Positions 25,160 to 37,675 of a stretch of DNA of 64,000 nt are shown here, piece after piece (the first letter of the stretch is position 1; each line of letters opens with the position of its first letter). The DNA is from Tanypteryx hageni (Eukaryota; Arthropoda; Insecta; Odonata; Petaluridae): NCBI GenBank assembly GCA_028673005.1, contig CM054118.1:84011855-84075854 (forward strand), given 5' to 3'. The notes under the pieces are model-generated. The model was not told where the DNA came from. It did no database searches and was given only the letters and a program-made list of their open reading frames with translations. The position numbers and the translations under genes are program-made.

Positions 25160-25615
25160 GAGTGGGAGGTGTGGAGTGGGAGGTGTGGAGTGGGAGGATT
25201 TGGGGAGGGAGAATAAAGGGGTGGGGGAGAGTTGGCGATGGAGATGGAGGGGGAAGATGGAGGTGGAGATAGAAGTGGAGGGGGAATATGGAGGTGGAGG
25301 GGGTAGATGGAGGAGGAGAGGGAATATGGAGGTGGAGGGGGAATAAGGAGGTGGAGGGGGTAGATGGAGGAGGAGAGGGAATATGGAGGTGGAGGGGGAA
25401 TAAGGAGGTGGAGGGGGAAGATGGAGGTGGAGAGGGAAGATGGAGGTGGAGGGGAAAGATGGAGGTGGAGGGGGAAGGAGGTGGAGGGGGAAGATGGAGG
25501 GGGAAGATGGAGGTGGATGGTGATGATAGAGGTGGAGGGGGAAGATGGAGGTGGAGGGGGAAGATGGAGGTGGAGGGGGAAGATGGAAGTGGAGGGGGAA
25601 GAAGGAGGTGGAGGG
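25160..25615. repeat. Purine-rich minisatellite, GGAGGTGGAGGGGGAAGAT unit
   Basis: More than 20 imperfect copies of an 18-19 bp unit, with sub-variants GGGGGAATAT, GGGGGTAGATGG and GGGGGAATAAGG arranged in higher-order blocks. The plus strand is almost pure purine plus T. Long frames on both strands (Pro/Ser/His-rich on the minus strand) are by-products. Confidence 0.95.
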
Positions 25616-26379
25616 AGCGAATTGATGTCGGAGGGATGCGAGACCATGCTCCGGCGGCCAGGGAAAGAATGTATAGATTACGGGAGATGAGAGCATATTA
25701 CATCGGCTGCCAAGGGCAGGGCGCATAGATACGGGGGTTACGGGGTTACGCTGTGCTACGGCGGGAATTCGCGCAGAGATAGTACAGGAGAGAAAGAGGG
25801 GAAGGAGGGCTTGGTGGAGTAGTGGAGGAGAGGAAAGATATTGGGGTTGAGATAAAGTGGATGGATTGATAAGGGAGGCGAGAGGAAAAGGATTGTGGCT
25901 GGAGGTGAGGTGGTGAGAAGATGGATGGAGGAGACGAATGAGGCAGTTTGAAAACTGAACGCAGGCAATAGTGTATGTGTGTGTGTGTTTATATATATAA
26001 AATGTGTGTGTGTGAAATTACACGAAAAAGTAAAACGTCAATAGTACAGCACGCTAAGAAATGGAAGAAAATCAGAACTATTAATTAAATAGAAAAACGA
26101 CCCCTACTGCGCAGCATAGGCGCCTCATAAAGTGTCGGTTAATCACATATATAGATGAATATGATATTTTGATTTATTTAAAAATAAAGCCTTCTTTTAA
26201 AGCCGGATTAACCACTATTAGTGTTATGATGCTGAATCAGATGGTCTTTGGACCATCTAAAACAAGCGAAAGTGTTATAGAGTTATGGTTGGCTGTAACG
26301 ACTGTTCTAATAGAACTAAAGATAAGAGGTAAGCACCTTCAGAATGGGATGAAGAGAATAATAGACCGATAATGGACAG

Positions 26380-27320
26380 TTATGTGCTATTGAGAAGAAG
26401 ATGTAGACGAGAGGGGATAGCGTTAAGGAGCAGAGGTAATGGACAAAGGGGGAGGGTGAGACAGACTTTATAGATACAAATCCGAGAAAGGGAACAGATA
26501 TAGGGGAGAATATGAGCGGAAATCCCTCCATCGCCTATTCCATTAACATTAGGGAAGTATTTAGGGGGAATGTAAGCGGATATTTTAGGCGAAAGGGTCA
26601 GAAGGGGAGAGATGAAGTGTAGATATTCGCGGAGAGGAAGGATTGAGATTCGGAGAGAGAGAGAGGAGGGGAGGGGTGAGAGAGAAAGGGGTAGGGAGGG
26701 GTGAGAGAGAAATGGGTGGGGAGGGGCGAGAGAGAAAGGGGGGAGGGGTGAGAGAGAGGGGGCTTGGATTGTAACGCGAGATGACGTGAGAGTGCGTGGG
26801 AGGAGATGGGGTGGCGACGCGAGAGAGGGTACGAGATGATGCGGTAAGGAGGCGGGCATGCACATACACACGCAAGCACTCACCGGGGAGAAGACGAGGG
26901 TGCGCGGTGCTGAGGGGATTGGCGGGTGAGACGTGAGGAATGACGGGAAGTTCGGAAAGATGGAGCGAGTGATGAGACAGGAAGATAAGGGAGAAGTGGA
27001 TATTTATAATATATGGGATGGAGGATATTTATAGAAACGGAAAATTGGAGCCCGTCGAGCTATAATTTTAAAATATTCGGTTATTCGACGCTTTATCAAT
27101 GAGATATTTTTTCTCGTGACATGAAGGCAGCCGTGTGGAGAGATGCGAGAAGTATTGATTGATTGATCGCTAGATTTAGACTAGTTTTAGTTACTTATCT
27201 ATACCATCGTAAAAAAATCCTGTGAGGGAGAAAGTATTGGGGAGAATTTGAGAAGTGGTGAGGGAGAGAGAGAAAGGAAAAAGAGGACGGAGAGAAGGAG
27301 GAGATAAAGGAGTGGGAGAT
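26380..27320. repeat. GA-rich low-complexity tract
   Basis: Purine-rich plus strand. It includes several copies of a GGGGTGAGAGAGAAAGGGG-like unit at about 26665-26760, then weaker GA-rich sequence to 27320. The Ser/Pro/Leu-rich minus-strand frames are composition artefacts. Confidence 0.85.
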
Positions 27321-27772
27321 CTAAAGGTCACCACCGCGATGATTGATTGGTTCCAAGCATCTCTTGGCGCTGGGGAAGGAAGCGAAGGGGGCAACATGAG
27401 ATTTCGGTTGCCCCGAAGGCAAATGCCCAAGGGACGCTCTTCACCGTAGGAGAAAGCGTCATCTCGAGTTGAGGTACAGTTCCGGATGAAAGGGCGAATG
27501 CATCTGCTTAACGCTCCCCACCAAACTATATTCTGAAAATCCTTGAAATATATATCGCCAGCGCAATTGCCCGCCAAAAATGGCAGTTATGAATGAATGA
27601 AGCATTAAGTTAAAATAAAATTTTAATAAAAAAATTAATGAAAAAATTTTGTGCCCAATAAATATAAAATATTATATAATCGAATGTTTCACAAAATTAC
27701 AACAGTTTTGGGAATACTAAATTTTTGTTGCAAAAAATATTAATGATTTATTTGCTGAACATTACGCTAGAC

Positions 27773-29153
27773 CAGCGCTTCTCAAACTGTCGCGACACAT
27801 TAGTTTGTCGCGAGTAGTTGCTAGGTGTGTCGCGAGAAATTTTACTATCTTTTACTAATCATAACGCGATTCACTAGCTAAATCACTAAAATTATCATGA
27901 AAATATCGAATACTGAACAGTATAACCTCATACTCATAAACTTCTAAGATCTAATATATTGAAAACACAAGGAGTCACTAATAATAATCTTTTAATTTAA
28001 AAGAATGGCAAAAACATGCAAAACCGCTCGCTCACACTTCTTGGCTTGTCTATAGTCCAACAAGAACAATGTCTGCTACAGAGGAATAGCTTCTCAATCT
28101 CTTTTGCGGCAATATTGTAGTTTAGCGGGGGAATCGCTCTCAGCCTAGTCCGCGGTTACAGGGAAGCTACGCTCTGGTTGGTTATTTTCAAAGTTTCGGC
28201 CGACGACAAACTGTAGACAGTCTTTCGCGTTCACTTCAGTTGTGGTTCTGTCACTCACAGGACGCTGATAGACCATTAGTTACACATTATTGTAGTGCTT
28301 GCGACATTTAATTACATAGTTACTTCAGTTTTCTTTTTAATTTTACCCATGGATAAATTTTTAATAAAGAAGGAAAGGAAAGATGAAGATAGTGCGAGTA
28401 GTGATTCCACGAACAGTACTGTTAGTAACAACATAACAGTTACGATTACCAAATCAAAGGGAACAAAAGTGCATTACCGTAAGTACAAAAGAAGATTATA
28501 TAACTTCGGGTTTTCTTGGACTGGCAAGAAAGACAATCCCAAACCGCAATGTCTTGTGTGTTACTTTGTCAAATCAATCGATGGTTCCCAACAAGTTAAA
28601 GAAACATTTAGAGAAACACCATGAAAATGTTGCCGACCCAAAACTTGCAGAAAAAGAAGAATTAATTGAAGTTTCTTCAGATACAACTCTTAAATCAAAA
28701 TTTCAAGACATGACTATTGATTTCTTTTGGATTTCTCTTAAAAATGAGTATCCCGAAATAGCAAATAAGGCTTTGGATATTTTACTTCCCTTTTCCACTT
28801 CATACCTGTGTGAGACACCATTTTCAACATTGAAAAAATCAAGTCAAAGAATCGGTCGACACTTTGTAATGTTTATAGTGAGATGCGCGTGAGTCTATCA
28901 TTCGCCCTTGCATTGAAGAACTATGTGAATTACACCAGTCCCATATCTCCCGTTGATGAAATTAGCTCAAATTATATTCACTCATATTAATCATAATTCA
29001 TCTGTAAGGCCATTTTTAATAATAAAATTTATTTCATTTTTGCTTATTTATTTTTATTTCATTATAACGTTGGTACTCCCATGAAAGTGTGTCGCGCATG
29101 TGGACGTCATTCTTCGAGTGTGTCGCGGCAGAAAAAAATATTGAGAAGCGCTG
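27773..29153 (+). mobile_element. hAT transposon deletion derivative (ZBED5/Buster-like), 1,381 bp
   Basis: Ends are CAGCGCTTCTCAAACTG on the left and, in reverse complement, CAGCGCTTCTCAATATT on the right, giving 13 perfect terminal bases. The octamer CGCTAGAC flanks both sides (27765-27772 and 29154-29161). Subterminal TGTCGCGA motifs repeat near both ends: TGTCGCGACACA, TTTGTCGCGAG and GTGTGTCGCGGC. The element retains a GC-richer presumed promoter at about 28130-28260 and a shortened, broken transposase. Perfect flanks suggest it is fairly young. Confidence 0.93.
28349..28960 (+). pseudogene. hAT transposase remnant: BED finger fused to C-terminal dimerisation region
   Basis: Translation starts at an ATG with good context, giving MDKFLIKKERKDEDS, then YNFGFSWTGKKDNPKPQCLV, the start of the BED-type finger. 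A one-base shift near 28560-28575 moves the frame to LSNQSMVPNKLKKHLEKHHE, which completes the C2H2 pattern. At about 28683 the sequence jumps to LKSKFQDMTIDFFWISLKNE and LLPFSTSYLCETPFSTLKKS, the hAT C-terminal block. After further shifts it ends with IRPCIEELCELHQSHIS. The whole DDE catalytic core is missing, apparently by internal deletion. Confidence 0.88.
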
Positions 29154-32100
29154 CGCTAGACAAATTTTATCTCTCCAAAAATTTAATCTTCCGGGACATT
29201 CAATTATGCGAATTTTAGATATATTTGCTTTTTATTGCATATAAAACGTGATTTCATTAAAAATATCATGCTTCTGCAGACTCAAAAATATATCAATTTA
29301 ATCCTCTATATGACTTCATTAACAAAATATAAAAAACAGAATATTTGTTTATTTCCGTTACCGTCGTATTATTTATACTAACCAAGGAGTTGTATAAATT
29401 TAAAAACAGCGGCGAAATTTCGTGAATATGTGGACAAATGCGACGCGAAGTTATTATCTTAGTAAATCATACGCCGTTTCACAAAACAGGCAACAATGCA
29501 AATCACCTTGATGAATATGTAAAGATTTTAACGGAAGAACACGTCTAATTATTGCGTTAAAACCTAATATGTTGATCCATTCAACGCTTATTAAAAAAAT
29601 CGGTGGCAGGAAAAAAATACTTTTTTAAAGTTGTTTGGAGTGTTTAATTGACTGAAACGCTTTTAAGTGATGTTAATATGCAAATTATTAATGAGCTACA
29701 CTCGTTCCCGTGTTAATCAAATGACGAAATTAAAGGCTACTGGAGTCGATTCCATGAATACAATATGAAAGTTAGGCTGCCTAGTAATTTCTGAAAGTTT
29801 GATCTTCAATAAATTAAATATTTTTGATTTATAAGCCATTTTTATTTTCCAACTTAACTCCATAGACATGAGGGAGTAACAAATATTCAGAGAGAGATAG
29901 AGAAAATGAGATTATAGTCTATTAGTAGAGATATGCGAGATTGATGTGCAGATGTTACCAATAGTTAAGCCTTTTTCTCTTCAATCCTAACTGATACTCT
30001 ATCATAAACAAATCATGGATTTCTATTTATTCAAACAATCAAAAATAACTTTTAGCTACTTATTCCAAAGTTTGAGGGTAATATTAACCATGTTAATTTT
30101 TCATACTCAGCTTCTAAAAATCAATTTAGAGCATGATATTACAATTAGATATTATTCATAATTCAAAAGGAAATTGATCAAACCAACTCTCATAATTTTC
30201 AGTATTAATTAATTCTGACTCCATGAAATAATTTCCTGATGTTTCCGGGATATTGAGGAAGTTTGAACATCTGTCTATCCTAACGCCCGGCATGGCAAGA
30301 TGTTAACACAATTTATGAAGGCAATCCAGAAACAAATTCGAAAAAGCTATAAATCTGCGATATCCAGCATCGATCATCACTTTGAAACTGCCTTCGAGCG
30401 CTGAACCGGTCTTTGTTTGACGGAATTAACGTACTGTTAAAGTCGGCTTAAATACGATATAACGGTTTAAAAGCTGACAGTTATGACCACGACCTCATTG
30501 AGGCGACAATTTGTCCAAATCTTTTTAAATTAGAGCAGATTTAGCATAAAACCTGCCTCAGATAGAATTTTGTACTCGCTAATTAAGTCTTAAGAATGCT
30601 GGCATATGCCACGTTGATTTTCTTGCGCTTCCTCACAACATTTTAGTGGAGTACATATGACTATCTTGCATTTTGCGTCATTGTGAAGGATTTAATTTTT
30701 AAAGCATTTTTCGGAAGTTTCGTCACCTTTTACAAATATTACTTCTGATTTTTATGATGCACTTCATTTATTAATTTCCATTTAGTTGGTAGATACATTC
30801 ACAGAAAATGCTGGTATTTTAACGCTAAAGCAACTTATGTAACATATTAACAAAGCTAAAATAATGATTTAAATATGAGTAAAATGAGTAAAACTAAGTG
30901 GATACCGTTCATAAATTCTATGAGCCGAAGAAACTAATAAACGGAATTAATACAGCCACATGTAAAATTGCCTTAATGGTCACAATGAAACGAGGGGGAT
31001 CTATAGAAGAGATACTAAAAGGAGCATTGCAAAGAGCAAAAGAAAAGATAAATCTCGAGCAAATAAGCGCAGCAATTACCTGACCAAATACACCAGCAGG
31101 AGAAAGGAATCACAATCGAGTTACCAGAAAATGTTTCATTCAATGTAGATTTCGAATTATCAATGTCTTATATTCGGATGAATAATACCACGTTATCGCG
31201 CTTTTTAAGTATACGAAATACCTATATAAAATATATAGCTCAAAAACGGTCGTCTCTTAAAAAGAATGCAATACTAATGTTCAGAAATTCAGAGGACTGC
31301 CGTGGATAACTCATTAGAAAAATCCAATTAAGAGAACGAATGCAGTAATGAAGAGGACGGCGTTCACAGTGTCCTTTAGATCCGAGCACTATCACTTAGA
31401 GATTACTTCAGGATCAGCCGAGAGCAGATGGGTCGCGATGTTTTGCGAAATTAAACTCTTCTACCAGAAAATATTACTTTAATCTTCTGCGAAATTCAAT
31501 AAAACCACCACTGCCTTTGATATTTAATCCATTTTAACTCGGAAAGGTATAATTAAAACGAAAGCATTTTTGGTGTTGTTCTCGACCGATGGTTTGCGAT
31601 GTAAAAAAAACTTCCGAAGAAAATGTAAGTTGACAATTTGTTTTTATTGAACATTTTAAAAATTAATTTATATAAAGAGAAATTTGGCAACATGAAGATC
31701 AACATGTTCCAACAGAATGAAGAGATATTTGCAAGTCTTAAAAGAATCATACTTCTGTCGGATGGCAAAGCATTTAGCAACTTTAATAGTATCACGTCTG
31801 CCCGTTGGAGCACTGATTATAATTTGGAAATAACGGTGAAAGGAAAGATGGAAATAACATTTCAGGTAATTAATGTTCGCCAGAATCTTGTAAGGGAGTT
31901 GAAATGTTTTTATACAGTCAGTAAATGTTTTGTATATTTTATTATACACACACTTTGTATTTCACGACTTCGACTGGGATCTTTTAGCCCTCAACGTAGA
32001 CACACTCTCACTTCAGATACAAATGTCAAAATCTTTTACCTTAAATCAGTTTTTCGACAGTTACCAATGATTAATTCCCTCGCGATAGTTATTTTATCGG

Positions 32101-32221
32101 GGCATACACCATTTAATTTATGTTTTAGATTGTTGGTCATTTCAAAATTTGTCAAAAATTCACTTGGTCGTTAGGAGACATTTTTAGGATGGTTTAAAAA
32201 GGAAACATAGTCTTATGAAAT

Positions 32222-32510
32222 AGTCCTGTCTATGTGTGTGTGTCCCCTGCTAAGAACTTTTGCACCAATGCAATTGACCGATTTTAATGAAACTTGGTAT
32301 GAGGATTGTGCTGCCAAGGCTCACCTCCGAGCTATATTTTATTTTGCGAAGATTGAAGTCCCGGGTTGAATTACCAGGAACTTGTTTCTCTATTTGTTTT
32401 ACATTGGAAGTATCAAATCCATCGTGCGGAGCTGTTTCCTTTAATAGTTTTAAATATCTCATAATTGTGATATTGGAGCGAGGTTTGTATTCTTCTAAGG
32501 GAAAAAAATG
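32222..32510 (-). repeat. Unnamed interspersed repeat, partial inverted copy D
   Basis: Read on the minus strand it carries family landmarks in the order of copies A-C: CCTCGCTCCAATATCACAAT, then GTTCCTGGTAATTCAACCCG, then TACCAAGTTTCATTAAAATC. On the plus strand TTGCGAAGATTGAAGTCCCG (32344 onward) is the tRNA-like segment, with the B box decayed to GGTTGAATTACC. The GGAC array is absent here. Confidence 0.65.
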
Positions 32511-32625
32511 TAAATTCTAATTTTTGTCACGGAATTTTGATAATTAATCGTATTTTCTTGAATTTTTACTTAAACTTATCGTTCCTGCGTATTAAATCGC
32601 ATTTTATCGAATCGTTGCCATACTA

Positions 32626-33369
32626 CGAGGGTGGTTCAAATTTGAACTGGACTTTATTTTCTTCTGAACGTAATTATAGAGCAACATTGGCCGGATTGCA
32701 AAGTTTTTAGCGCGTGTATGTTGGTTACCCGTTACAGCAAATTTCACTTACTTGCAGCTACAAATGACAGTCGTATTCAACATGGAAGTCAATGATATTT
32801 TGAACTCTGTTGCGCAGCGCATTAATATCAGGTTTTCACGAAAAGCAAGCTGGCATGGAATGCGACATTCAACCTCGCCGAGACCAAAGAAGTTCAAGAC
32901 TCAGAGCTCTGCGGGGAAAGTAATGGCCACTGTCTTTTGGGACGCGGAGGGACCTGTTTTCGTTGAGTTTTTGGTAGAGCAAAGAGCAGTGTATGCTGCT
33001 TATTACGACAATCTGATCACAAACAAAGTCACGCCAGCCATCAGGTCCAAAGTCGCGGCCAGCAGTCCAAAGGGGTCTAGCTTATCGACGACGCCCGTCC
33101 TCATTCGCTGACTTAGGCTGGAAATTACTGCCGTATCCTCCTTGCATTTCAGACTTGGCCCCGTACGACTTTCACCTGCTTGGACTACCCAAAGCAGACC
33201 TGGGAGGCCAACGCTTCAGTTCAAACGAGGAAGTGATGGAAGCGATGCAAACCTGGTTGTGTAGACAACCGAAGGACTTATTCATTGCAGGGAAACGCAA
33301 GTAACCCGAACGATAGAATAATTGTGTTGTGAAAAAAATAAAGTCTAGGTCAAATTTGAACACCCCTCG
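32626..33369 (+). mobile_element. Mariner (Tc1/mariner superfamily) deletion derivative, 744 bp
   Basis: The left end is CGAGGGTGGTTCAAATTTGA. The right end in reverse complement is CGAGGGGTGTTCAAATTTGA. These inverted repeats of about 30 bp are bounded by TA at 32624-32625 and 33370-33371. A full mariner is about 1.3 kb, so roughly 0.5 kb is missing, mainly the N-terminal half of the transposase. Confidence 0.92.
32752..33305 (+). pseudogene. Mariner transposase remnant, catalytic half
   Basis: SPRPKKFKTQSSAGKVMATV followed by FWDAEGPVFVEFL matches the mariner region holding the first catalytic aspartate. After KVTPAIRSK a frame change leads to LIDDARPHS, the counterpart of HDNARPH with the second aspartate. 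Further on YPPCISDLAPYDFHLLGLPK carries the third in the usual SPDLAP.DFHLF setting, and GGQRFSSNEEVMEAMQTWLC is the C-terminal region. Stops and frameshifts separate these blocks. The DNA-binding N-terminus is gone. Confidence 0.88.
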
Positions 33370-34396
33370 TATTATTACCGAACTCGGCTTGAGCATAGAG
33401 TGAACAAATGGGTTCTTTTCTTTTCCACTCGATTACCCTTCAGCAATGGACAGCTGATCCATACATGTTAGCGTATTCAATTTGTTAGTTTAAAAAATAC
33501 ATGCAAAATAATATAATGCCAGAAAGAGATTTTGATGATGCTTTTAGTATTTTAAACCTGATAATGCTCTATTAATTTGTTTTCCAATATTTCTCTAACA
33601 TTGATAAAGTACGTATTGTATTTATGGTATGAGAATTCCTTCGAATGACCTACACATACTGTAACATTTCCTGTCAATATAAGTAACCAATTAAGGGCGT
33701 CAACTTTGGGAAACCAGCCTGCATTAGTCCTGGTTTGGACTTCTTGTATATTAATCTCAATGTCCTTTCGGAATTTCTCCTGTAGCGCAAGAAGAAATCA
33801 AATTGTGTACCTTTCCGCAAAAGTCAGACTTGTGCTATGGTTCGAGGAGTGTATTATCTAAGCGGCATTCTGTTGTGGCATTCATGAATTTATTGATAAT
33901 ATAAAAGATATAAATAAAATAAACTTTCAATTACAGCAATGCTTCTCGGAAGGTTTGCAGATTTTTTCTGATGCTTTCGCGTTAATACCTACATATTTGT
34001 CGAGTTTCAATTTCTCACCTATTCTAAATCAATCACTTCCACACTGTTGTCTCTCACGCAAGCAGCTACTCCACACAATTAATGTATGGGACTATTAATT
34101 ACCATTTAAAAGAATACGTTTTAAATAATTTTTGATTGTATTATTAATAACAAATAATTAAAAATCTAATTGGCATTAAATTAAATATTTCATAAGTCGT
34201 TTATTATATTTCGTTTTGCGGCGGTAAGACGCCATGCTTAGCAATAAATATTTATTATTTTCCATATGATTACATAAATTGTAAGGACCACCTCTGCCTT
34301 GAATGAATTCACGTATCATGAGTGCATTTTTCCACTCGTGCATATGTAGTGAAAACGCCTAAATACCGGAATTATTTCCATTTTTACCATTAAGTC

Positions 34397-35294
34397 GAAA
34401 TGATCCAAACGGAACTTATGATGACTACTTTCCAAAATAACACTTTTAAAACTAGAGTAATTACACGTCAAATATGACGGGTAAGCGTGGATTAAGTATT
34501 ACATTTAAGGAACTTCCCATTCTTCCACCCTTTCTCTATTCTTCTCTCCCATCCTCCTCCCTTCCATCCTCCCCCCCTCCCATCCTACCTCCCTCCTTCC
34601 CTCCGATCCTCCCTCCCTCCCATCCTCCCATCCTCACTCCCTCCCATTCTCCCTTCTCCCATACTCCTCCTTTACATCCTCCCCATCCCATCCTCACTCC
34701 CTCCCATCCTCCCTTTTTCCCATCCTCCCTTTTTCCAATCCTCCCTCCCTCCTTTCCATCCTCCCTCCCTCCGTCCCTCTCCCCCTCCCATCCTCTCTCT
34801 CTCCCTCCCATCCTCCCTCCCTCCGATCCTCCCTCCCACCCATCCTCTCTCCCTCCCATCCTATTGCTATGGCAACACTCTCGTAATGAGTGACAAAACT
34901 GCAAAAACGTCAGTATATTATTCGACATTCGAACAAATACGATTGATAAGCAAAATTATACAAAAAAATATAATTTTCATTTTTCCTCAGAAAATAGTAC
35001 AAATACCGCACCGATATTACAATTGTAAGATATTTTAATGTGCAAGAGAAAATTACCCTGCACGATGGTTTTCATATTTTCCATGTAAATCGAATGGGAA
35101 TGATAATTTCTGGAATCGAATCCGGACCTTTCGATCTTCGAAAAAAAAACTATTCTCGGGAGCTGTGCCCCAGAAGCAGGATATTTCCTCCGTCAGGAAA
35201 ATAGGTCGATTGGTTCAAAAGTTAATGAGTGGAGACGGTGAAACAGATACAATGAAGAAACTATAAGCCTATTTCCATTATGGAAAGTAGGCTG
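34397..35294. repeat. Unnamed interspersed repeat, copy B (interrupted by a TCC array)
   Basis: It starts AATGATCCAAACGGAACTTA and carries GACTACTTTCCA (34423-34434) and TGGAAAGTAGGC (35281-35292) as inverted ends. The middle of the left half is replaced by a pyrimidine array (34515-34862). Directly after the array the family sequence resumes at ATTGCTATGGCAACACTCTC. The later parts ACCGCACCGATATTACAATT, TGGAATCGAATCCGGACC and GATTGGTTCAAAAGTTAATG follow the order in copies A and C. Confidence 0.75.
34515..34862. repeat. CCCTCCCATCCTCC minisatellite inside copy B
   Basis: Pure pyrimidine plus A on the plus strand, with units CCCTCCCATCCT, CCCTCCCTCC and CCCTTTTTCCCATCC. It occupies a position that in copies A and C holds ordinary unique sequence. 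It gives spurious Pro/Ser frames. Confidence 0.93.
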
Positions 35295-36479
35295 AATATT
35301 AATTTAGCGCTAATTCGACACGGGTTTGGACTTAATTTTTAAATAAATAAACTTAATTTTTTCAGCAAAGAAACTGGAAATTTTTTGGTTTTATTTCAAT
35401 TAAATTTAATATTAAAATTTTATAGCGCCTTGGTATACTTTTTATGTGGGGTAGAAATGAAAGAATGGAGTCAGAAAAACCCCCAAAAGTAAAACTTTTC
35501 TAAGATTTATAATTTTTCCGTCGGCTGTATCTAATTATATCAAATTTGAGAACTTTATAATTTCCAGAAGTATCTTAGATTTTATATAATCCTAATATGT
35601 AAAAAGCAGCAATTTATAATATTAGTCGCAAATGAATAGAAAAAAATGCAACCAGAAGTAAGTTCTAAATTTAATTTCCTATCCTTAGGCTTAAGGTCTT
35701 CTATATACTTAATCATCTTTGACATCACTCTAATTGATTAATATTTGAATATAATTATTAGATCTGCTTTTATCGGCTTCTTCCATTTCATGAAAAGCTA
35801 AATTATATATAATAATATGTATATCAAACCAAAAATTTAAAACCACATTTTCTCGCATTCACAATCAAATGTGAAAAAGTACGTGGATTTAATTGCGAAG
35901 ATTCGCGGAAATCCTTGTGCAGATTCACGTTGACTTTTGAGTCCGCGATTAGGTGAGGGCGAATTCGGGTCTTGGATCAAGGATTAGTGAGAGGTCGGCC
36001 GAAGGAGGCTAATTGGAATGGGAGAAATACCCGCTTATGCGGTGGATTAATCCGTCAAACATGATCGATCGAATTTGGCTAACCGCTGAGAGTTTTCGCG
36101 TGCAATGTACGAGGCTTGCGCTAATTACGGATCTCCAGAGTTACGCCCGACTACGGAAAGTAGAGCATATTACGTAGGCTAGAGATAAATTAGGGCTCAG
36201 AGCAATTACTTGCTCAGGAATTATGAAACAAGCAAAACAGATCGATACTTGTTTGGCCCTAAATACTTTTCCCTAATATGCACGTTGATATTTGGAGATT
36301 TTTAGATTCCCAGGCAAAAAAACATCAATGAAAAACAAAAATAGCCTAAAACAGGAATATTCTTATTCACACGCAATTCAGAAGTTGCAGAGAATATCTG
36401 TAACAGAAAAGGAAACAATCTCTCTCTATTGCATTACATTTTTGTAATTTAAGTAAACGTATGCTTTTTAAATTTATTT

Positions 36480-36660
36480 ATTTTATTTTGATTTATTTTA
36501 TACTAGCTCATAATCAGCCGTTAACGGTCTTTTACAATGAACGTAATAACGTTAACAAAGACGAACACAAACAAGCATGCCCTCGGCAGGATTCGAACCC
36601 GCGACCATAGGATTGGGAGCCAGACACGCTAACCACCACTCTACCAAGATCAGCTATGTT
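36480..36660 (-). mobile_element. tRNA-derived SINE with AT-rich tail
   Basis: On the minus strand the head reads CTTGGTAGAGTGGTGG (A-box region, 36648-36633) and then GGGTTCGAATCC (36600-36589), a perfect B box. The anticodon-arm region is GTGTCTGGCTCCCAATCC. A body of about 70 bp and an A/T-rich tail (AAATAAATCAAAATAAAATA) follow, ending near 36480. It is homologous to the unit at 24096. Confidence 0.75.
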
Positions 36661-36779
36661 ATAATCTTGTGCATGCAATTCCTAGAGGAATAATGACACC
36701 ACAGTGATCGAATTTTCAGAATACCTATTTTTAACTTGTGACAACGTGAAACTTATTTATTGAAATTTGGAAGGAGAGA

Positions 36780-36860
36780 AAACCTGTACTTTACTGGGAA
36801 TCGTACTCAGGTCTCTGTCGGGTAGATACTTTAAGCTACTAAGCTATCTAGGCAGCATGA
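36780..36860 (-). mobile_element. Degenerate tRNA-like SINE head
   Basis: On the minus strand TAGATAGCTTAGTAGCT resembles an A box and GAGTACGATTCCCAG resembles a decayed B box at tRNA-like spacing. It lies about 120 bp from the SINE at 36480-36660, in the same orientation, but differs in sequence. Confidence 0.45.
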
Positions 36861-37675
36861 TTCACCATTCTCGAATTTATGTACATACTACTTAATTCCT
36901 CAACTTTCCATCTGAATTTATTATTAGTTGTTTATTAATTATTTTCTCGTTCATTAAAATCATGGTATATGAAGTAATAATCTAATCCTTTGATAAACTT
37001 CGTTCATTTTTCAAGAGTTAATAAACTCAGCCAGAGAGATTATTGGAGTTTGAAAAATCTGATTATATATATAACAGGTACTTCAGCTAAAAATGTAATT
37101 TTGATGTTAAGACGCCCATTTCTATCATCTAAGTATTTCATCAAAAACTAAACGAAAAACTAATTTATTTAATTATATATCAAATGATTCGACAGATTAT
37201 TAGATAGAAAATTACTAAACCAATTAGTGATTTTAAATTGGTAACTGAAAAACAGAAAAAATTAAGGCTTCATTTTTAATGAATAAATGAATGTTGCATT
37301 TGAAGATAAATTTCTAACTTATTTTTGTATATTTCTCTCGCCTAAAGCTTTCTATTGATATGAGCTCATGCTCATGCGAAAGCATTAACATAATTTATTC
37401 TGAAATAAAAAATAATTGAAGTCGGGCTTGCTTTATGAAAGGAATAATTTGATATAACCACAAAGAAACTCAATTTCCAAGTTTGCTTACGTCGATGTAA
37501 GACAAACATCAAAATATGGTTTTACAATTGTGTGACGTCAGTTGAAAATCTAGTGCCTATGAGAAACGTTGAAAAATCAGTTCCTTTTTGCATATTTAAA
37601 AAAATCGTGATTCTCTCTGTCCCTCAGCCACACTCCAAACAGGTGCGACATCATTTATTTCGGGCGTCTGCTCAC

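Noticed and set aside
25051..25728. Overlapping frames of about 200 residues on both strands
   Set aside because: Products of the GGAGGTGGAGGGGGAAGAT array. Both strands and several phases are open at once.
31638..32174. 178-residue plus-strand frame
   Set aside because: AT-rich chance frame. No family pattern is recognised, and an opposite-strand frame overlaps it.
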